A DNA stretch of 64,000 nucleotides from Marinococcus luteus (GTDB taxonomy: Bacteria; Bacillota; Bacilli; Bacillales; Marinococcaceae). The notes beneath the pieces are model-generated. The model was not told the origin of the DNA and did no database searches. It saw only the letters and a program-made list of their open reading frames with translations. A program made the position numbers and the translations under genes. The stretch lies in the NCBI RefSeq assembly GCF_900106595.1, contig NZ_FNNC01000006.1:124001-188000 (forward strand), given 5' to 3'. Shown here piece by piece: positions 1-8,890 of the stretch; positions within the stretch are counted from its first letter, which is position 1, and the number at the start of each line of letters is the position of its first letter.

Positions 1-1304
1 AGGGCATGGAACGTAAGGGGGAAACAGAACTGTATTCCCCGGAAACAAAAGGACGTTTTCAGCTGCATTATTTCCGGGCTCCGTCAACACAGGTAGAGGA
101 AGCATCGATGGAAGAAGAAAATGCGACGGCTATCGTAAAAAAAGATCTTCAAAATGCTCCGGAAACAGAGGAATTATTTAAAAAACACTATTGCCGTCTG
201 GATGATGGATATGCCCTGCTGCCGGTTCATCCGCTTCAGGCAAGAGCCATGCTGCAGCAGGAGTCCATCCAGCAGAGAATGGAACGCGGGGAATTGGCAT
301 ATCTTGGCCCGGCAGGCCGGAGCTTTACAGCAACTTCCTCGATCCGGACACTGTATCACGAGCAGTCACCGTATATGTTTAAAGTCTCGATTCCGGTGAA
401 GGTGACCAATTCACTGCGAGTAAATCAAAAAAAAGAACTTGCGCGCGGCGTAGAAGTGGAAAAGCTGATGCAGAGCCGGATCGGAAAAGAGGCAGCACGG
501 TTTTTCCCGGGATTTGAAATTGTCCGCGATCCGGCATTTATCACTCTTAAGGGAGAAGAAGAGACAGGCCTTGAAACGATTATCCGGCGCAATCCTTTTC
601 AGGAAACCATGGACGATCAGGTGTCACTTGCCGCAGGACTTGTCCACGATGCGTACGGAGAAGGCAGTATGCTCGGCAATCTGATACGCATCCTTGCCCA
701 GGCGGAAAACCGGAGCACAGCCGAAGTAAGCCGGGACTGGTTCCGGCAGTACTTATCAATCTCCCTGCATCCGATGCTTTGGCTGTATATGACCCACGGC
801 ATTGCGCTTGAAGCGCACCAGCAGAATTCTGTCGTGCGTTTTACCGGCGGCTATCCACAGATGTTTTATTACCGGGACAACCAGGGTTACTATTTTGCAC
901 GCTCGAAGGAAGCACATTTGAAAAAGTACGTGCCGGAGCTGAACGCTTCAAGTGACACTGTGTGCGCAGATGACATTGCAGACGAACGCTTCCGTTATTA
1001 CTTTTTTATTAATCATTTGTTTGGACTGATTAATGGCTTTGGGACTTCAGGATTGATTGAAGAAGCAGAGCTGCTGCGAATATTACGCGAAGAGCTTGAA
1101 GATGCAGAAAAAGCATTCGGCCGTTCCGCTTTAACCGAAAGCCTTCTTGAACACGAAACAATCCCTTCCAAGGGTAATCTGCTGACCCGCTTTTTTGATA
1201 TGGATGAATTGGTCGGCTCCCTTGCTGAACAGTCCGTTTATATTCATATTTTAAACCCGTTGACCGCAAAGGAGTGCATGCAGCATGAAAGCCCAACAAT
1301 CTAA
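1..1304 (+). CDS. IucA/IucC-family siderophore synthetase (5' end outside window)
   Basis: ATP-dependent NIS synthetase that condenses citrate with a hydroxylated, acylated diamine. The reading frame is open to the window edge, and about 433 of the usual ~600 residues are present, so the N-terminal adenylation part lies upstream. Visible family motifs are VHPLQ near residue 75 and the GPAGRSFTATSSIRTLYH segment. It overlaps the next gene by 20 bp. The order synthetase, acetyltransferase, monooxygenase, synthetase matches rhbC-D-E-F of rhizobactin 1021 and Bacillus schizokinen-type clusters, so it is probably the RhbC counterpart. Product identity is inferred; the aminotransferase and decarboxylase expected upstream are not in the window. 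Confidence 0.9.
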   Translation, partial: GMERKGETELYSPETKGRFQLHYFRAPSTQVEEASMEEENATAIVKKDLQNAPETEELFKKHYCRLDDGYALLPVHPLQARAMLQQESIQQRMERGELAYLGPAGRSFTATSSIRTLYHEQSPYMFKVSIPVKVTNSLRVNQKKELARGVEVEKLMQSRIGKEAARFFPGFEIVRDPAFITLKGEEETGLETIIRRNPFQETMDDQVSLAAGLVHDAYGEGSMLGNLIRILAQAENRSTAEVSRDWFRQYLSISLHPMLWLYMTHGIALEAHQQNSVVRFTGGYPQMFYYRDNQGYYFARSKEAHLKKYVPELNASSDTVCADDIADERFRYYFFINHLFGLINGFGTSGLIEEAELLRILREELEDAEKAFGRSALTESLLEHETIPSKGNLLTRFFDMDELVGSLAEQSVYIHILNPLTAKECMQHESPTI

Positions 1305-1875
1305 TTCTTATATTTTCACCCGGGAGCCGGGTGGAGAGGAAGATGAACGTATACAATTCCGTGCGGTTGATGAAACGGCCGACTTTCGCCTGCTGCACGA
1401 CTGGATGCATCAGGCACATGTAGTGCCGTTTTGGAAGTTGAATATAAGTGAAGGCCAATATCAGGCCCATCTGCGGAAGGCGCTTAATGATACCCATCAA
1501 ACACTCTATATCGGGAAGATCGACGGCCGTCTGGTCAGCTATTGGGAAGTGTATTGGGCAGCTGATGATGTGATCGGTTCCTATTACGAGGCGGAGCCGG
1601 CAGACCAGGGCGTACACCTTTTAATTGGACCGCCTGAAGAAACGGGCAAGGGATACGCCCTGCCGCTTTTAAAAGCTATGCTTGCGATGCAGTTCCAACA
1701 CGCCCGGACAGCCCGGATCATTGCAGAGCCCGATATCACCAATGACAAAATGATTCACGTGTTTAAAAAAGCGGGGTTTGAGCCTGTAAAGCCGGTGGAC
1801 CTGCCGGATAAACGGGGGCTTCTAATGGTTTGCAGACGGGAGACATTTGAAGGAGGGACTGCCGTTGGCAGCTGA
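1285..1875 (+). CDS. siderophore N-hydroxy-amine O/N-acetyltransferase (IucB/RhbD-like GNAT)
   Basis: A GNAT-fold protein of 196 residues, expected to acetylate the N6-hydroxylysine or N-hydroxydiaminopropane intermediate in hydroxamate assembly. The segment FWKLNISEGQYQAHL and the C-terminal VFKKAGFEPVK are typical of the siderophore acetyltransferase subfamily (Acetyltransf_8). It starts 20 bp inside the upstream synthetase and ends 11 bp inside the monooxygenase gene, so translation of the operon is coupled. The role comes from family and position; the substrate is inferred. Confidence 0.85.
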   Translation: MKAQQSNSYIFTREPGGEEDERIQFRAVDETADFRLLHDWMHQAHVVPFWKLNISEGQYQAHLRKALNDTHQTLYIGKIDGRLVSYWEVYWAADDVIGSYYEAEPADQGVHLLIGPPEETGKGYALPLLKAMLAMQFQHARTARIIAEPDITNDKMIHVFKKAGFEPVKPVDLPDKRGLLMVCRRETFEGGTAVGS

Positions 1876-3181
1876 AACAGAAGTATATGACGTACTTGGC
1901 ATAGGCATTGGACCGTTCAATCTTGGGATGGCAGCACTGCTGGAAAATGTTCCGGAAGTAAACGGTATCTTTCTGGATGAAAATGAATCATTTGAGTGGC
2001 ACGGTGGTATGCTGCTTGACGGTACCAGCCTGCAGGTGCCTTTTCTTGCTGACCTTGTCACGATGGCGGACCCTAAGAGTCCCTATTCCTTTTTGCAGTA
2101 TTTGCAGGAAAAGGACCGGCTCTATGCATTTTATTTCTATGAAAAATTTCATATTCCGCGTCGTGAATACAATGACTACTGCCGCTGGGCAGCTGAAAAG
2201 CTCTCCTCCTGCCGGTTTGGCCGGCACGTGACCAATGTATCTTTTTTAGAAGAAAGCAATATGTATAAAGTGGAAGCGGTACGTTCGAATGATAAAACGA
2301 CCGAATACTACTATACCCGGCATATCGTGACGGGCACGGGCACGAAACCGTCGCTTCCCCTCTGGGCAGAAAAAGGAGAAGATGTCTGTCATTCTGCTGA
2401 TTACCGGTACCGCCGGAAGGATCTGCTCCAAAAGAGGAGCATTACGGTGGCAGGATCCGGTCAGAGCGCCGCTGAAGTCTTTTACGATTTGTTAAAGAAC
2501 CGGCCTGAATATGGGTACAGTCTGCGCTGGTATACAAGGTCTTCAGGATTTTTCCCGATGGAGTATTCCAAGCTGGGGCTGGAGCATTTTTCGCCGGAAT
2601 ATATTAGTTATTTCTACCACCTTGATTCTTACACAAAGGAGCAGCTGCTTCAGAAACAGGATCTTCTGTATAAAGGGATCAGCGCTGACACGATCGCTGC
2701 TGTGTACGATGAGCTGTATGAGCAGACGATCGGCGGGGAAAGCGAGGACATCATTCTACAGGCAAATACGGAAGTAATAAGTACGGAGAGAATGCCGGGC
2801 GGCAAAACGAAGCTGTCTTTAAAGGAGATTAACTACGGTACGGAGTACACAGAAGAGACGGAAGCACTAATCGCGGCTACAGGCTATCAGCCGTCTCCGC
2901 AGCCGTTTTTAAAAGGTATCGAAGCAAGCCTGCAGCGTGATAAGCATGGGCGTCTGCAGATTGATGAAAAGTACCGCGCGGTACAGGCTGAAAAGAACCG
3001 CCATGTGTTTATTCAAAACGGTGAAATGCACACACACGGCGTCGGGGCGCCGGATCTCGGGCTCGGAGCGCATCGGAACGCGGTCATTATTAACCAAATC
3101 GCAGACCGGGAGGTTTACCCTGTCCGGGCTAAAAATGTTTTCCAGCAATTTGAGAGAGAAAAGACTGGGGTTTTCACGTAA
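1865..3181 (+). CDS. L-lysine/L-ornithine-type N-monooxygenase (IucD/RhbE-like)
   Basis: FAD- and NADPH-dependent hydroxylase that makes the N-hydroxy-amine precursor of the hydroxamate siderophore. The FAD-binding GIGIGPFNLG motif lies at the N-terminus, the NADPH site is VAGSGQSAAEV in the middle, and ATGYQ is near the C-terminus. I place the start at TTG 1865 because AGGAGG at 1851-1856 is 8 bp upstream; an in-frame TTG at 1847 would lie before that site. This gives 438 residues, normal for the family. It overlaps the acetyltransferase gene by 11 bp. Confidence 0.9.
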   Translation: MAAETEVYDVLGIGIGPFNLGMAALLENVPEVNGIFLDENESFEWHGGMLLDGTSLQVPFLADLVTMADPKSPYSFLQYLQEKDRLYAFYFYEKFHIPRREYNDYCRWAAEKLSSCRFGRHVTNVSFLEESNMYKVEAVRSNDKTTEYYYTRHIVTGTGTKPSLPLWAEKGEDVCHSADYRYRRKDLLQKRSITVAGSGQSAAEVFYDLLKNRPEYGYSLRWYTRSSGFFPMEYSKLGLEHFSPEYISYFYHLDSYTKEQLLQKQDLLYKGISADTIAAVYDELYEQTIGGESEDIILQANTEVISTERMPGGKTKLSLKEINYGTEYTEETEALIAATGYQPSPQPFLKGIEASLQRDKHGRLQIDEKYRAVQAEKNRHVFIQNGEMHTHGVGAPDLGLGAHRNAVIINQIADREVYPVRAKNVFQQFEREKTGVFT

Positions 3182-3220
3182 ACCTGTAAGCCTAATCTTA
3201 AAAAGAAGGGAAGAAAGCAG

Positions 3221-5020
3221 ATGAATCCATATACGGTTGAATCCTTTGGGGCCGTCCAACAGCGGCACTGGGAGGAAGCGAACCAGCGATTAACAGCGAA
3301 GATGCTGCAGGAATTTTTGTATGAAGCTATTATAGAAGCAGATATTGTAAAAGAAAGCGACCCCCAAACGCTTCAAGTAGAAGCCCCTGGAGCGGTTTAT
3401 ACATTTTCAGCGCGCAAGCGGCTTTTTGACAGTGTGTATGTGTATCCAGAAAGCATCGTAAAAAAAGAACATGATATAGCAGTACCTGTGCGGGCAGATG
3501 CTTTTCTGCTTGAACTTCAGCAAATGGCACCGATCTCGAGTGGGACAGCCGGCCATTTACTGAAAGAATATTATCATACCCTGACAGCAGACTGCCATTT
3601 GCTGGATAAAAAAACGACAGCTGCCGAGCTTGCGGAAATGGATTATTTGCAGCTTGAAGGAGAAATGGGCGGGCATCCATGGATTACTTACAATAAAGGC
3701 CGTATCGGCTTCAGCTTTCAGGATTACCTTTCCTATGCTCCTGAACACAAGCAGAAGGTTCGTTTATTCTGGATAGCGGTCCATAAGAAAGCAGCTTCGT
3801 TTCAAACTGTACACGCTGATGGTTACCATCGTTTAATAGAAGAGGAACTGAATGAGACTGAACGAAAGCATTTTCGCGATCTTATAAACCGGGCCGGGAG
3901 AGAAGCGGAGGACTATTATTACATGCCGGTGCATGAATGGCAGTGGGACAATCACATTGTGACGCTTTACGCTGAGTACATTGCCAACGGATGGATTATT
4001 CCATTGCAGTATTCAGAAGACACGTACCTTCCGCAGCAATCGATTCGTACGTTCGTAAATACAGAGCATAAAACAAAAAAACATGTAAAGCTTCCGGTAA
4101 GTATTTTAAATACACTGGTATACCGGGGACTGCCCAGTGAGAGGACAACGGCGGCCCCGGAAGTGACGAAATGGATTCAATCAGTCAAAGACGAGGACCC
4201 TTTCCTGAAAGAGACGTGCAAGGTAGGGCTGCTTGGGGAAACAGAAACGATCGACGTGCCACATCCCGCGTTTCATCATTTGCGGGGAGTGCCGTACCAG
4301 TATACAGAAATGCTGGGTGCTGTCTGGAGAGAAAGCATTTATACGGTGGTGGAAGAGGATGAAAAACCAGTAACGCTGGCGGCCCTTCTGCACGAAGATG
4401 CGAATGGAAAACCCCTGGTGCAGGAGTACATGGAACGCTCGGGATTAAGTACTGAAGAGTGGATAAAACAGCTGTTTGATTCCGTGCTTCCTCCGCTGCT
4501 GCATTACATGTATAAATACGGCACCGTTTTTTCACCGCATGGCCAGAATACGATCGTGGTATTAAAGAACTACGAGCCGCACCGGCTTATTATGAAAGAC
4601 TTCGTAGATGACGTAAATGTAAGCGACCAGCAGCTGCCGGAGCTTGAAGACCTTCCGGAGGACTTAAAGCAGGTTCTGCGGTGCGAACCGCCGGAAGGAC
4701 TCGTACAGTTCATTTTCACCGGATTGTTCATCTGCCACTTCCGGTATCTGTCGGATCTGCTCGACCGGGAAAGCTTACTTACAGAGCATACATTTTGGAA
4801 AATGACAGTTGAAACCATTGAAGCGTATCAAAAACGTTTTCCGGAGCTGACCGGTCGCTTTGAGCTTTTTAATCTTTTTCAGCCAACCATGGTGAAGCTT
4901 TGTCTGAATCGAAACCGCATGCTTGATTACGGGTACGGAGACGGTGATGATCGTCCGCACGCTTCAGAGCATGGATACGTTGACAACGCACTTTTTACGG
5001 TCCATAAGTTTTACATCTAA
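3221..5020 (+). CDS. IucA/IucC-family siderophore synthetase (RhbF-like)
   Basis: Second NIS synthetase, full length at 599 residues. It should perform the second condensation on the citrate half-product to finish the dihydroxamate. Visible motifs are GHPWITYNKGRIGF at residues 151-164 (the family's GHP..K.R.GF nucleotide/citrate site), MPVHEWQWD at 235-243 and FSPHGQN in the C-terminal half. It lies 39 bp after the monooxygenase and ends at a strong terminator, so it is the last gene of the operon. It is related to, but clearly diverged from, the synthetase at the window start. Confidence 0.92.
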   Translation: MNPYTVESFGAVQQRHWEEANQRLTAKMLQEFLYEAIIEADIVKESDPQTLQVEAPGAVYTFSARKRLFDSVYVYPESIVKKEHDIAVPVRADAFLLELQQMAPISSGTAGHLLKEYYHTLTADCHLLDKKTTAAELAEMDYLQLEGEMGGHPWITYNKGRIGFSFQDYLSYAPEHKQKVRLFWIAVHKKAASFQTVHADGYHRLIEEELNETERKHFRDLINRAGREAEDYYYMPVHEWQWDNHIVTLYAEYIANGWIIPLQYSEDTYLPQQSIRTFVNTEHKTKKHVKLPVSILNTLVYRGLPSERTTAAPEVTKWIQSVKDEDPFLKETCKVGLLGETETIDVPHPAFHHLRGVPYQYTEMLGAVWRESIYTVVEEDEKPVTLAALLHEDANGKPLVQEYMERSGLSTEEWIKQLFDSVLPPLLHYMYKYGTVFSPHGQNTIVVLKNYEPHRLIMKDFVDDVNVSDQQLPELEDLPEDLKQVLRCEPPEGLVQFIFTGLFICHFRYLSDLLDRESLLTEHTFWKMTVETIEAYQKRFPELTGRFELFNLFQPTMVKLCLNRNRMLDYGYGDGDDRPHASEHGYVDNALFTVHKFYI

Positions 5021-5046
5021 GTCAGGGGATTTCCCTGGCTTTTTTG
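5020..5046 (+). terminator. Rho-independent terminator of the siderophore operon
   Basis: An 8-bp stem (AGTCAGGG/CCCTGGCT with one G-T pair), 5-base loop, then six T. It directly follows the last synthetase stop. Confidence 0.85.
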
Positions 5047-5115
5047 TATGGAATTGATCATTTGTATGAAAATGCATAATAAATAAACATTTATATCATA
5101 CTAAAGACACATGTA

Positions 5116-5144
5116 TTGTTTGGCGAAAGGAAAAGTATTATAAT
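5116..5144 (+). promoter_or_regulatory. sigma-A type promoter for the GAF-STAS gene
   Basis: TTGTTT, 17 bp, TATAAT. The perfect -10 box lies about 55 bp before the chosen start. I find no convincing sigma-B element (GTTT...GGGTAT) although the product resembles stressosome proteins. Confidence 0.55.
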
Positions 5145-5199
5145 AATTCCAATGTGCAAACCATTCCCGCGATCAATCTAAATGTTGGAGGAACAAAAA

Positions 5200-6054
5200 T
5201 TGCAAAAAGAATACAGTCTGGATTCGACCGAATTTCCGTCGTTGAAATCCGTTTCGCAAAAAATGTTTGATTTAATAGCAGACCAGCTTAATGTAAATAC
5301 AGCGTATATCACAAAGCGCGGCAGCAATGAAATGACTGTCATCAGCACGTTCAATAAAAAAGAAGAGATTATTCCTGAAGGCTTTTCGGTGGAATACAGT
5401 GACACATACTGCAGAAAAATTATTATGAATGAGGAAGACGCGCTCTGTACAGAGGATCTGACAAAAGACGTAATGACCAAAGAATTGGAGGTAACCTCCC
5501 GGCTGCAAATGAAAGGGTTTCTCGGCGTCACGCTGACCGATCTGAACGGCAACGTATTCGGAACACTGTGTGTTATGGACCCAGAGGAAAAGATATTCAG
5601 CCAGGAGGATGTTGATTACTTAAAAGCCATGGGAGAGGTGCTTGCACATATTATCGAGCTCGACCACACCCAGTACAACCTGGGATTTTTAAATGTGCCG
5701 ATTATCCCGGTTAGGAAAGGCATTTCGATTCTTCCAGTTCAGGGAATTATCGATGAAAAACGGGCTGAAATTATTACCCGGACCGTTCTGGAGTACGCGG
5801 CAGCCCAAAAAATTGAACACCTTGTGATTGATTTGTCCGGACTTGTGATCGTGGATGGTGAATTTCCACACGTGTTTATTAACGTCATTCATGCCCTAAA
5901 GCTAATGGGAGTTAATATTTTGCTGACAGGAATCTCCCCGGCGATCGCCCGGCACGAGTTAAACAACAATGAAATTTTAAAAATGAATATCCACATTTCA
6001 AGAAATCTCGAATCTGCACTGGAATATATTGGCTTTCATCTGCAGTCTCAATAA
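5200..6054 (+). CDS. GAF-STAS regulator, RsbR/stressosome-type paralogue
   Basis: A 284-residue two-domain protein. Residues about 1-150 resemble a GAF sensor, with GVTLTDLNGNVFGTLCVMD as the typical end of the domain. Residues about 165-284 form a STAS domain, with PIIPVRKGISILPVQGIIDEKRA and LVIDLSGL...LLTGISPAIA. This is the layout of RsbR-family co-antagonists that feed signals into sigma-B control. Start TTG 5200 is preferred because TTGGAGG (5185-5191) lies 8 bp upstream; the ATG at 5182 has no such site. It is monocistronic between a promoter and a terminator. The signal is unknown, and the link to sigma B is inferred from the family. Confidence 0.8.
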   Translation: MQKEYSLDSTEFPSLKSVSQKMFDLIADQLNVNTAYITKRGSNEMTVISTFNKKEEIIPEGFSVEYSDTYCRKIIMNEEDALCTEDLTKDVMTKELEVTSRLQMKGFLGVTLTDLNGNVFGTLCVMDPEEKIFSQEDVDYLKAMGEVLAHIIELDHTQYNLGFLNVPIIPVRKGISILPVQGIIDEKRAEIITRTVLEYAAAQKIEHLVIDLSGLVIVDGEFPHVFINVIHALKLMGVNILLTGISPAIARHELNNNEILKMNIHISRNLESALEYIGFHLQSQ

Positions 6055-6079
6055 AACCGGCGGAGGCGCCGGTTTTTTT
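6055..6079 (+). terminator. Rho-independent terminator after GAF-STAS gene
   Basis: AACCGGCG / CGCCGGTT stem with a 4-base loop, followed by seven T. Confidence 0.9.
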
Positions 6080-6117
6080 ACTGACAAAATTATATTGATG
6101 TTCTTACTTAAAGGAAT

Positions 6118-6921
6118 TTAAATAGATAGCATCTCATGGATTTCTTCTTTAATCAGGCTCCAGGCATCGGTTTGTATATCGGTAAGCATAAAATGCTCTG
6201 CGTCCGGGAGTTCGAGATACCGTATGGACCGGTGGCCGATTTTTGCCGCCTGGTGGTACTGGGCGCTTATGCCGACTGGTACGTTCACGTCGAGCGCTCC
6301 GTGTACGAGTATCTGGGTAACATCAATAGGAATCAGATCAAACGGCGAGGTTTCAGTATAGCGCTCAGGAAATTCATCCGGGGTGCCGCCGAGCAGGTCC
6401 GCGACGGGGTCCAGGGGTTCCTGTGCGTTTGTGATTTTATTGCGGTAATCATGTATCTCGTGCATCAGATGCATATCGAGCACCCCGGCGAGGCTTACCG
6501 CTCCATATACAGATAGCGGATCGGCGAAATGGGACAACTCGCTGCTCACCGGCAGCGATGGCCTGGCAGCGAGCCATAAGGCAAGCTGTCCCCCTGCGGA
6601 ATGACCAATGGTAAATACCCGGCGAACGTCGATGGGATGAACGGCTGCGAGTTCCCGGACATAATCAGCAGCCCTGCCAACGTCATTAAATGTTCCCGGC
6701 CAGCCACCGCCCGCGTGGCCTACGCGCCGGTATTCAATGTTCCACGTGGCAATGCCTTCCCGGGTTAAATCCTCAGCCACTTCCTGAATAATATCGAGAC
6801 CGAAGGATGTTCGCCAAAAGCCGCCGTGAATAACTATTGCTAAAGGAAAAGGACCTTCTCCTTCAGGCAGGCGAAGGTCTCCAAACTGTTCAGAATGCTC
6901 CCCGTAATAAATTCGTTCCAT
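6118..6921 (-). CDS. alpha/beta hydrolase (BD-FAE/kynurenine-formamidase-like)
   Basis: A 267-residue serine hydrolase. HGGFW near residue 32 is the oxyanion-hole motif, GHSAGG near 108 carries the nucleophile serine, and an aspartate in HGALDVNVP plus the histidine of DAEHF complete the triad. No signal peptide, so it is cytosolic. It is transcribed divergently from the small Cse60-like gene, with about 75 bp between them. The substrate cannot be told; short-chain ester or amide hydrolysis is the family-level expectation. Confidence 0.8.
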   Translation of the reverse strand: MERIYYGEHSEQFGDLRLPEGEGPFPLAIVIHGGFWRTSFGLDIIQEVAEDLTREGIATWNIEYRRVGHAGGGWPGTFNDVGRAADYVRELAAVHPIDVRRVFTIGHSAGGQLALWLAARPSLPVSSELSHFADPLSVYGAVSLAGVLDMHLMHEIHDYRNKITNAQEPLDPVADLLGGTPDEFPERYTETSPFDLIPIDVTQILVHGALDVNVPVGISAQYHQAAKIGHRSIRYLELPDAEHFMLTDIQTDAWSLIKEEIHEMLSI

Positions 6922-6998
6922 ATTTTCCCCTCCTGTTCTCCTTTTATCATACCTGCTTTTGGTACAATAGATAATAGGAAATGCTGAGGAGGAGAGAC

Positions 6999-7157
6999 GT
7001 GAGGATAAAAACGTTTTACGCCATAAGCGATAAAGGTCTCGACAAGAAGGTAAACGCCTTCCTGGACGATGGAGGCATCGAAGTAACAGATATCCAATTT
7101 GCGATGAACTTCTTTTATTTCAGCGCGATGATTGTCTATCAGGATAATAGGGAATGA
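6999..7157 (+). CDS. small Cse60-like sporulation protein (DUF2758)
   Basis: A 52-codon gene with GTG start and AGGAGG at 6987-6992, 6 bp upstream. The protein begins MRIKTFYAISDKGLDKKVN and ends near FSAMIVYQDN. The pattern of a short basic start, LD..VN.FL, then EV.DIQF and F.FSAMIVY matches the Cse60 family of Bacillus, made under sporulation sigma-E control. It precedes a GNAT gene by 13 bp and may be co-transcribed with it. The match is from recall of the family pattern and should be treated as probable. Confidence 0.65.
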   Translation: MRIKTFYAISDKGLDKKVNAFLDDGGIEVTDIQFAMNFFYFSAMIVYQDNRE

Positions 7158-7170
7158 ATGGGGGATAACT

Positions 7171-7722
7171 ATGCAGCCATTAGTAAAAGCAATTGAAGGA
7201 GAGCAGCTGTACCTGCGTCCATACACGAAAGAAGAAATACCGGCACTGTACGAAGCGTTTAATAATAATCAGATTGCCCGTCAGTTTACCGGCACAAGCC
7301 GTATTTACACCCTGGAGGATGTGGAGCGCTATATCGAAGACACCGGCGCCCACGCAGACGTCCGTCTCGGCATTTTCATGCAGGGAAATGATCAATTAAT
7401 CGGGGACACTTCGTTTATTGATATCGACACGCCGGCGAGCCGTCAGGCGAGGTTTCAAATGGTCGTATTTGACGATTATATCGGTCAGCGCTTCGGCACT
7501 GAAGCGACAAGGCTGATGCTTGAATATGGATTCGGGAAATTGAATTTCCACCGGATTGAACTCGAGGTTTTTTCGTTTAATACCCGGGCGATTCACGTAT
7601 ATGAAAAGCTTGGATTTGTGCACGAAGGAATGAAACGCGAGTGCCGTTACTACGACCACCAGTATTATCACGCCGTAATGATGAGCATACTCGAACAGGA
7701 ATACCGGCAAAAGCATCGCTGA
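7171..7722 (+). CDS. GNAT N-acetyltransferase (RimJ/RimL type)
   Basis: A 183-residue protein starting LRPYTKEEIPALYEAF, with QRFGTEATRLMLEYGF as the acetyl-CoA loop and NTRAIHVYEKLGFVHEGM as the closing RimL-type motif. ATG 7171 follows a GGGGG site; an in-frame TTG at 7132 would overlap the Cse60-like gene and has no ribosome site. Cytosolic; the acceptor is unknown (ribosomal protein N-termini or antibiotics are the usual options). Confidence 0.82.
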   Translation: MQPLVKAIEGEQLYLRPYTKEEIPALYEAFNNNQIARQFTGTSRIYTLEDVERYIEDTGAHADVRLGIFMQGNDQLIGDTSFIDIDTPASRQARFQMVVFDDYIGQRFGTEATRLMLEYGFGKLNFHRIELEVFSFNTRAIHVYEKLGFVHEGMKRECRYYDHQYYHAVMMSILEQEYRQKHR

Positions 7723-7810
7723 ACCGCCCGGATAAGGGTGGTTTTTTACTTTAAGGAACTGATTTTCACGCGGTGGCCGGGAAAAATAAATATTCATTGA
7801 AGGTGACAAT

Positions 7811-8863
7811 GTGAAAGATATATACAGCAGTGTGGTGCAGTTTCGCGGCACCCATTATGAATTTGGCAGATACCAGGGAGAACGTCTCGCCGGGTCGTTA
7901 TCCGTTGAGAACCGGGATAAGCAATGGAAAATACGAAAACCGCGGTTTCAAGTGGACATAGGAGAAACGAAAGAAGCGCTCATGAAAGTGGCCCCTGGTA
8001 TCTGGGAAGAGCTTGAAGGGCTGCAGGACGGTTTGAAATGGAGTGTGGAAAAAATTGTTATGCATTTTTCCGGCTATCGTCTTGAAATACCTAAATCGGG
8101 ATGCTCTATTATGACCGGAGACAATTATCTAGTGCGTAATTATGACTACCACCCAAAAACCTACGAGGGCAGATACACATTGTTTCAGCCGTCGGAACAG
8201 GGCTATGCGATGATTGGACCATCACAGCGGGTAACCGGCCGGATGGACGGCATGAACGAAAAACAACTTGCGATGGGCTACAATTTTATGCACCGGAAAA
8301 AGCCGGGGGATGGATTTATCTGCTCCATGATTGGCCGCTTAATTCTGGAAGTATGTGCATCGGTGGAGGAGGCGGTGGATATGCTGAAAGAAATTCCGCA
8401 TCGTCATTCATTCAGCTACGTGGTCCAGGACACGAAAGGTGTTTCCAAAGTAGTGGAGGCATCGCCGCGCGGAGTTATCGTCAGAGAGGATCAGACATGT
8501 ACGAATCATTTTGAAAAAATGCCGGAAGAAAATCGTCATTATTTAGTGGAATCGAAAGCCCGGCAGGCGGTTATGGAAAAGAAAAAGCCGGTGCTCCCTT
8601 CCGCAGAAAACGTGTACCGGCTGTTAAATAATACTGAAGGCGGGGTGTTTTCGGATAATTATCACAGCTGGGCGGGTACGATTCATACCTCCGGTTATCT
8701 GCTGCAGGAACAAAAAGCATGGTTCGCACTGGGGGGCAACCGTGAGCCCTATGAAATTGACTTCTCCCGATGGCTGAAAGGGGAAGACCTTCCCGAACAG
8801 TATTTGTATGGCCAGATCGACACCGATATGAAGTTCCTTCACATGGACCAAAACGTAAAATAA
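7811..8863 (+). CDS. C45-family Ntn hydrolase (acyl-CoA:6-APA acyltransferase-like)
   Basis: A 350-residue protein with a GTG start after AGGTGA. The segment KSGCSIMTGDNYLVRNYDYHP places a Gly97-Cys98 pair, which fits the autoproteolytic Gly-Cys bond that frees the N-terminal cysteine nucleophile in isopenicillin N acyltransferases. NYDYHP and GMNEKQLAMGYN are further family hallmarks. Bacterial members hydrolyse linear amides such as penicillins or acyl-homoserine lactones; which applies here is unknown. No signal peptide. It ends at a terminator shared with the convergent SDR gene. Confidence 0.8.
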   Translation: MKDIYSSVVQFRGTHYEFGRYQGERLAGSLSVENRDKQWKIRKPRFQVDIGETKEALMKVAPGIWEELEGLQDGLKWSVEKIVMHFSGYRLEIPKSGCSIMTGDNYLVRNYDYHPKTYEGRYTLFQPSEQGYAMIGPSQRVTGRMDGMNEKQLAMGYNFMHRKKPGDGFICSMIGRLILEVCASVEEAVDMLKEIPHRHSFSYVVQDTKGVSKVVEASPRGVIVREDQTCTNHFEKMPEENRHYLVESKARQAVMEKKKPVLPSAENVYRLLNNTEGGVFSDNYHSWAGTIHTSGYLLQEQKAWFALGGNREPYEIDFSRWLKGEDLPEQYLYGQIDTDMKFLHMDQNVK

Positions 8864-8890
8864 ACCGGCACGCGGCCGGTTTATTTTTTA
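8862..8890. terminator. bidirectional terminator between C45 hydrolase and SDR
   Basis: AAACCGGC / GCCGGTTT stem with an A/T-rich flank on both sides. It serves the two convergent genes. Confidence 0.75.

Noticed and set aside
1030-1617. 195-codon open frame on the minus strand across the siderophore genes
   Set aside because: Opposes two conserved genes with overlapping ends; no motif and unusual composition.
5100-5150. sigma-B promoter before the GAF-STAS gene
   Set aside because: The GTTT word is present but no GGGTAT-like box occurs at the right spacing, while a sigma-A promoter fits exactly.
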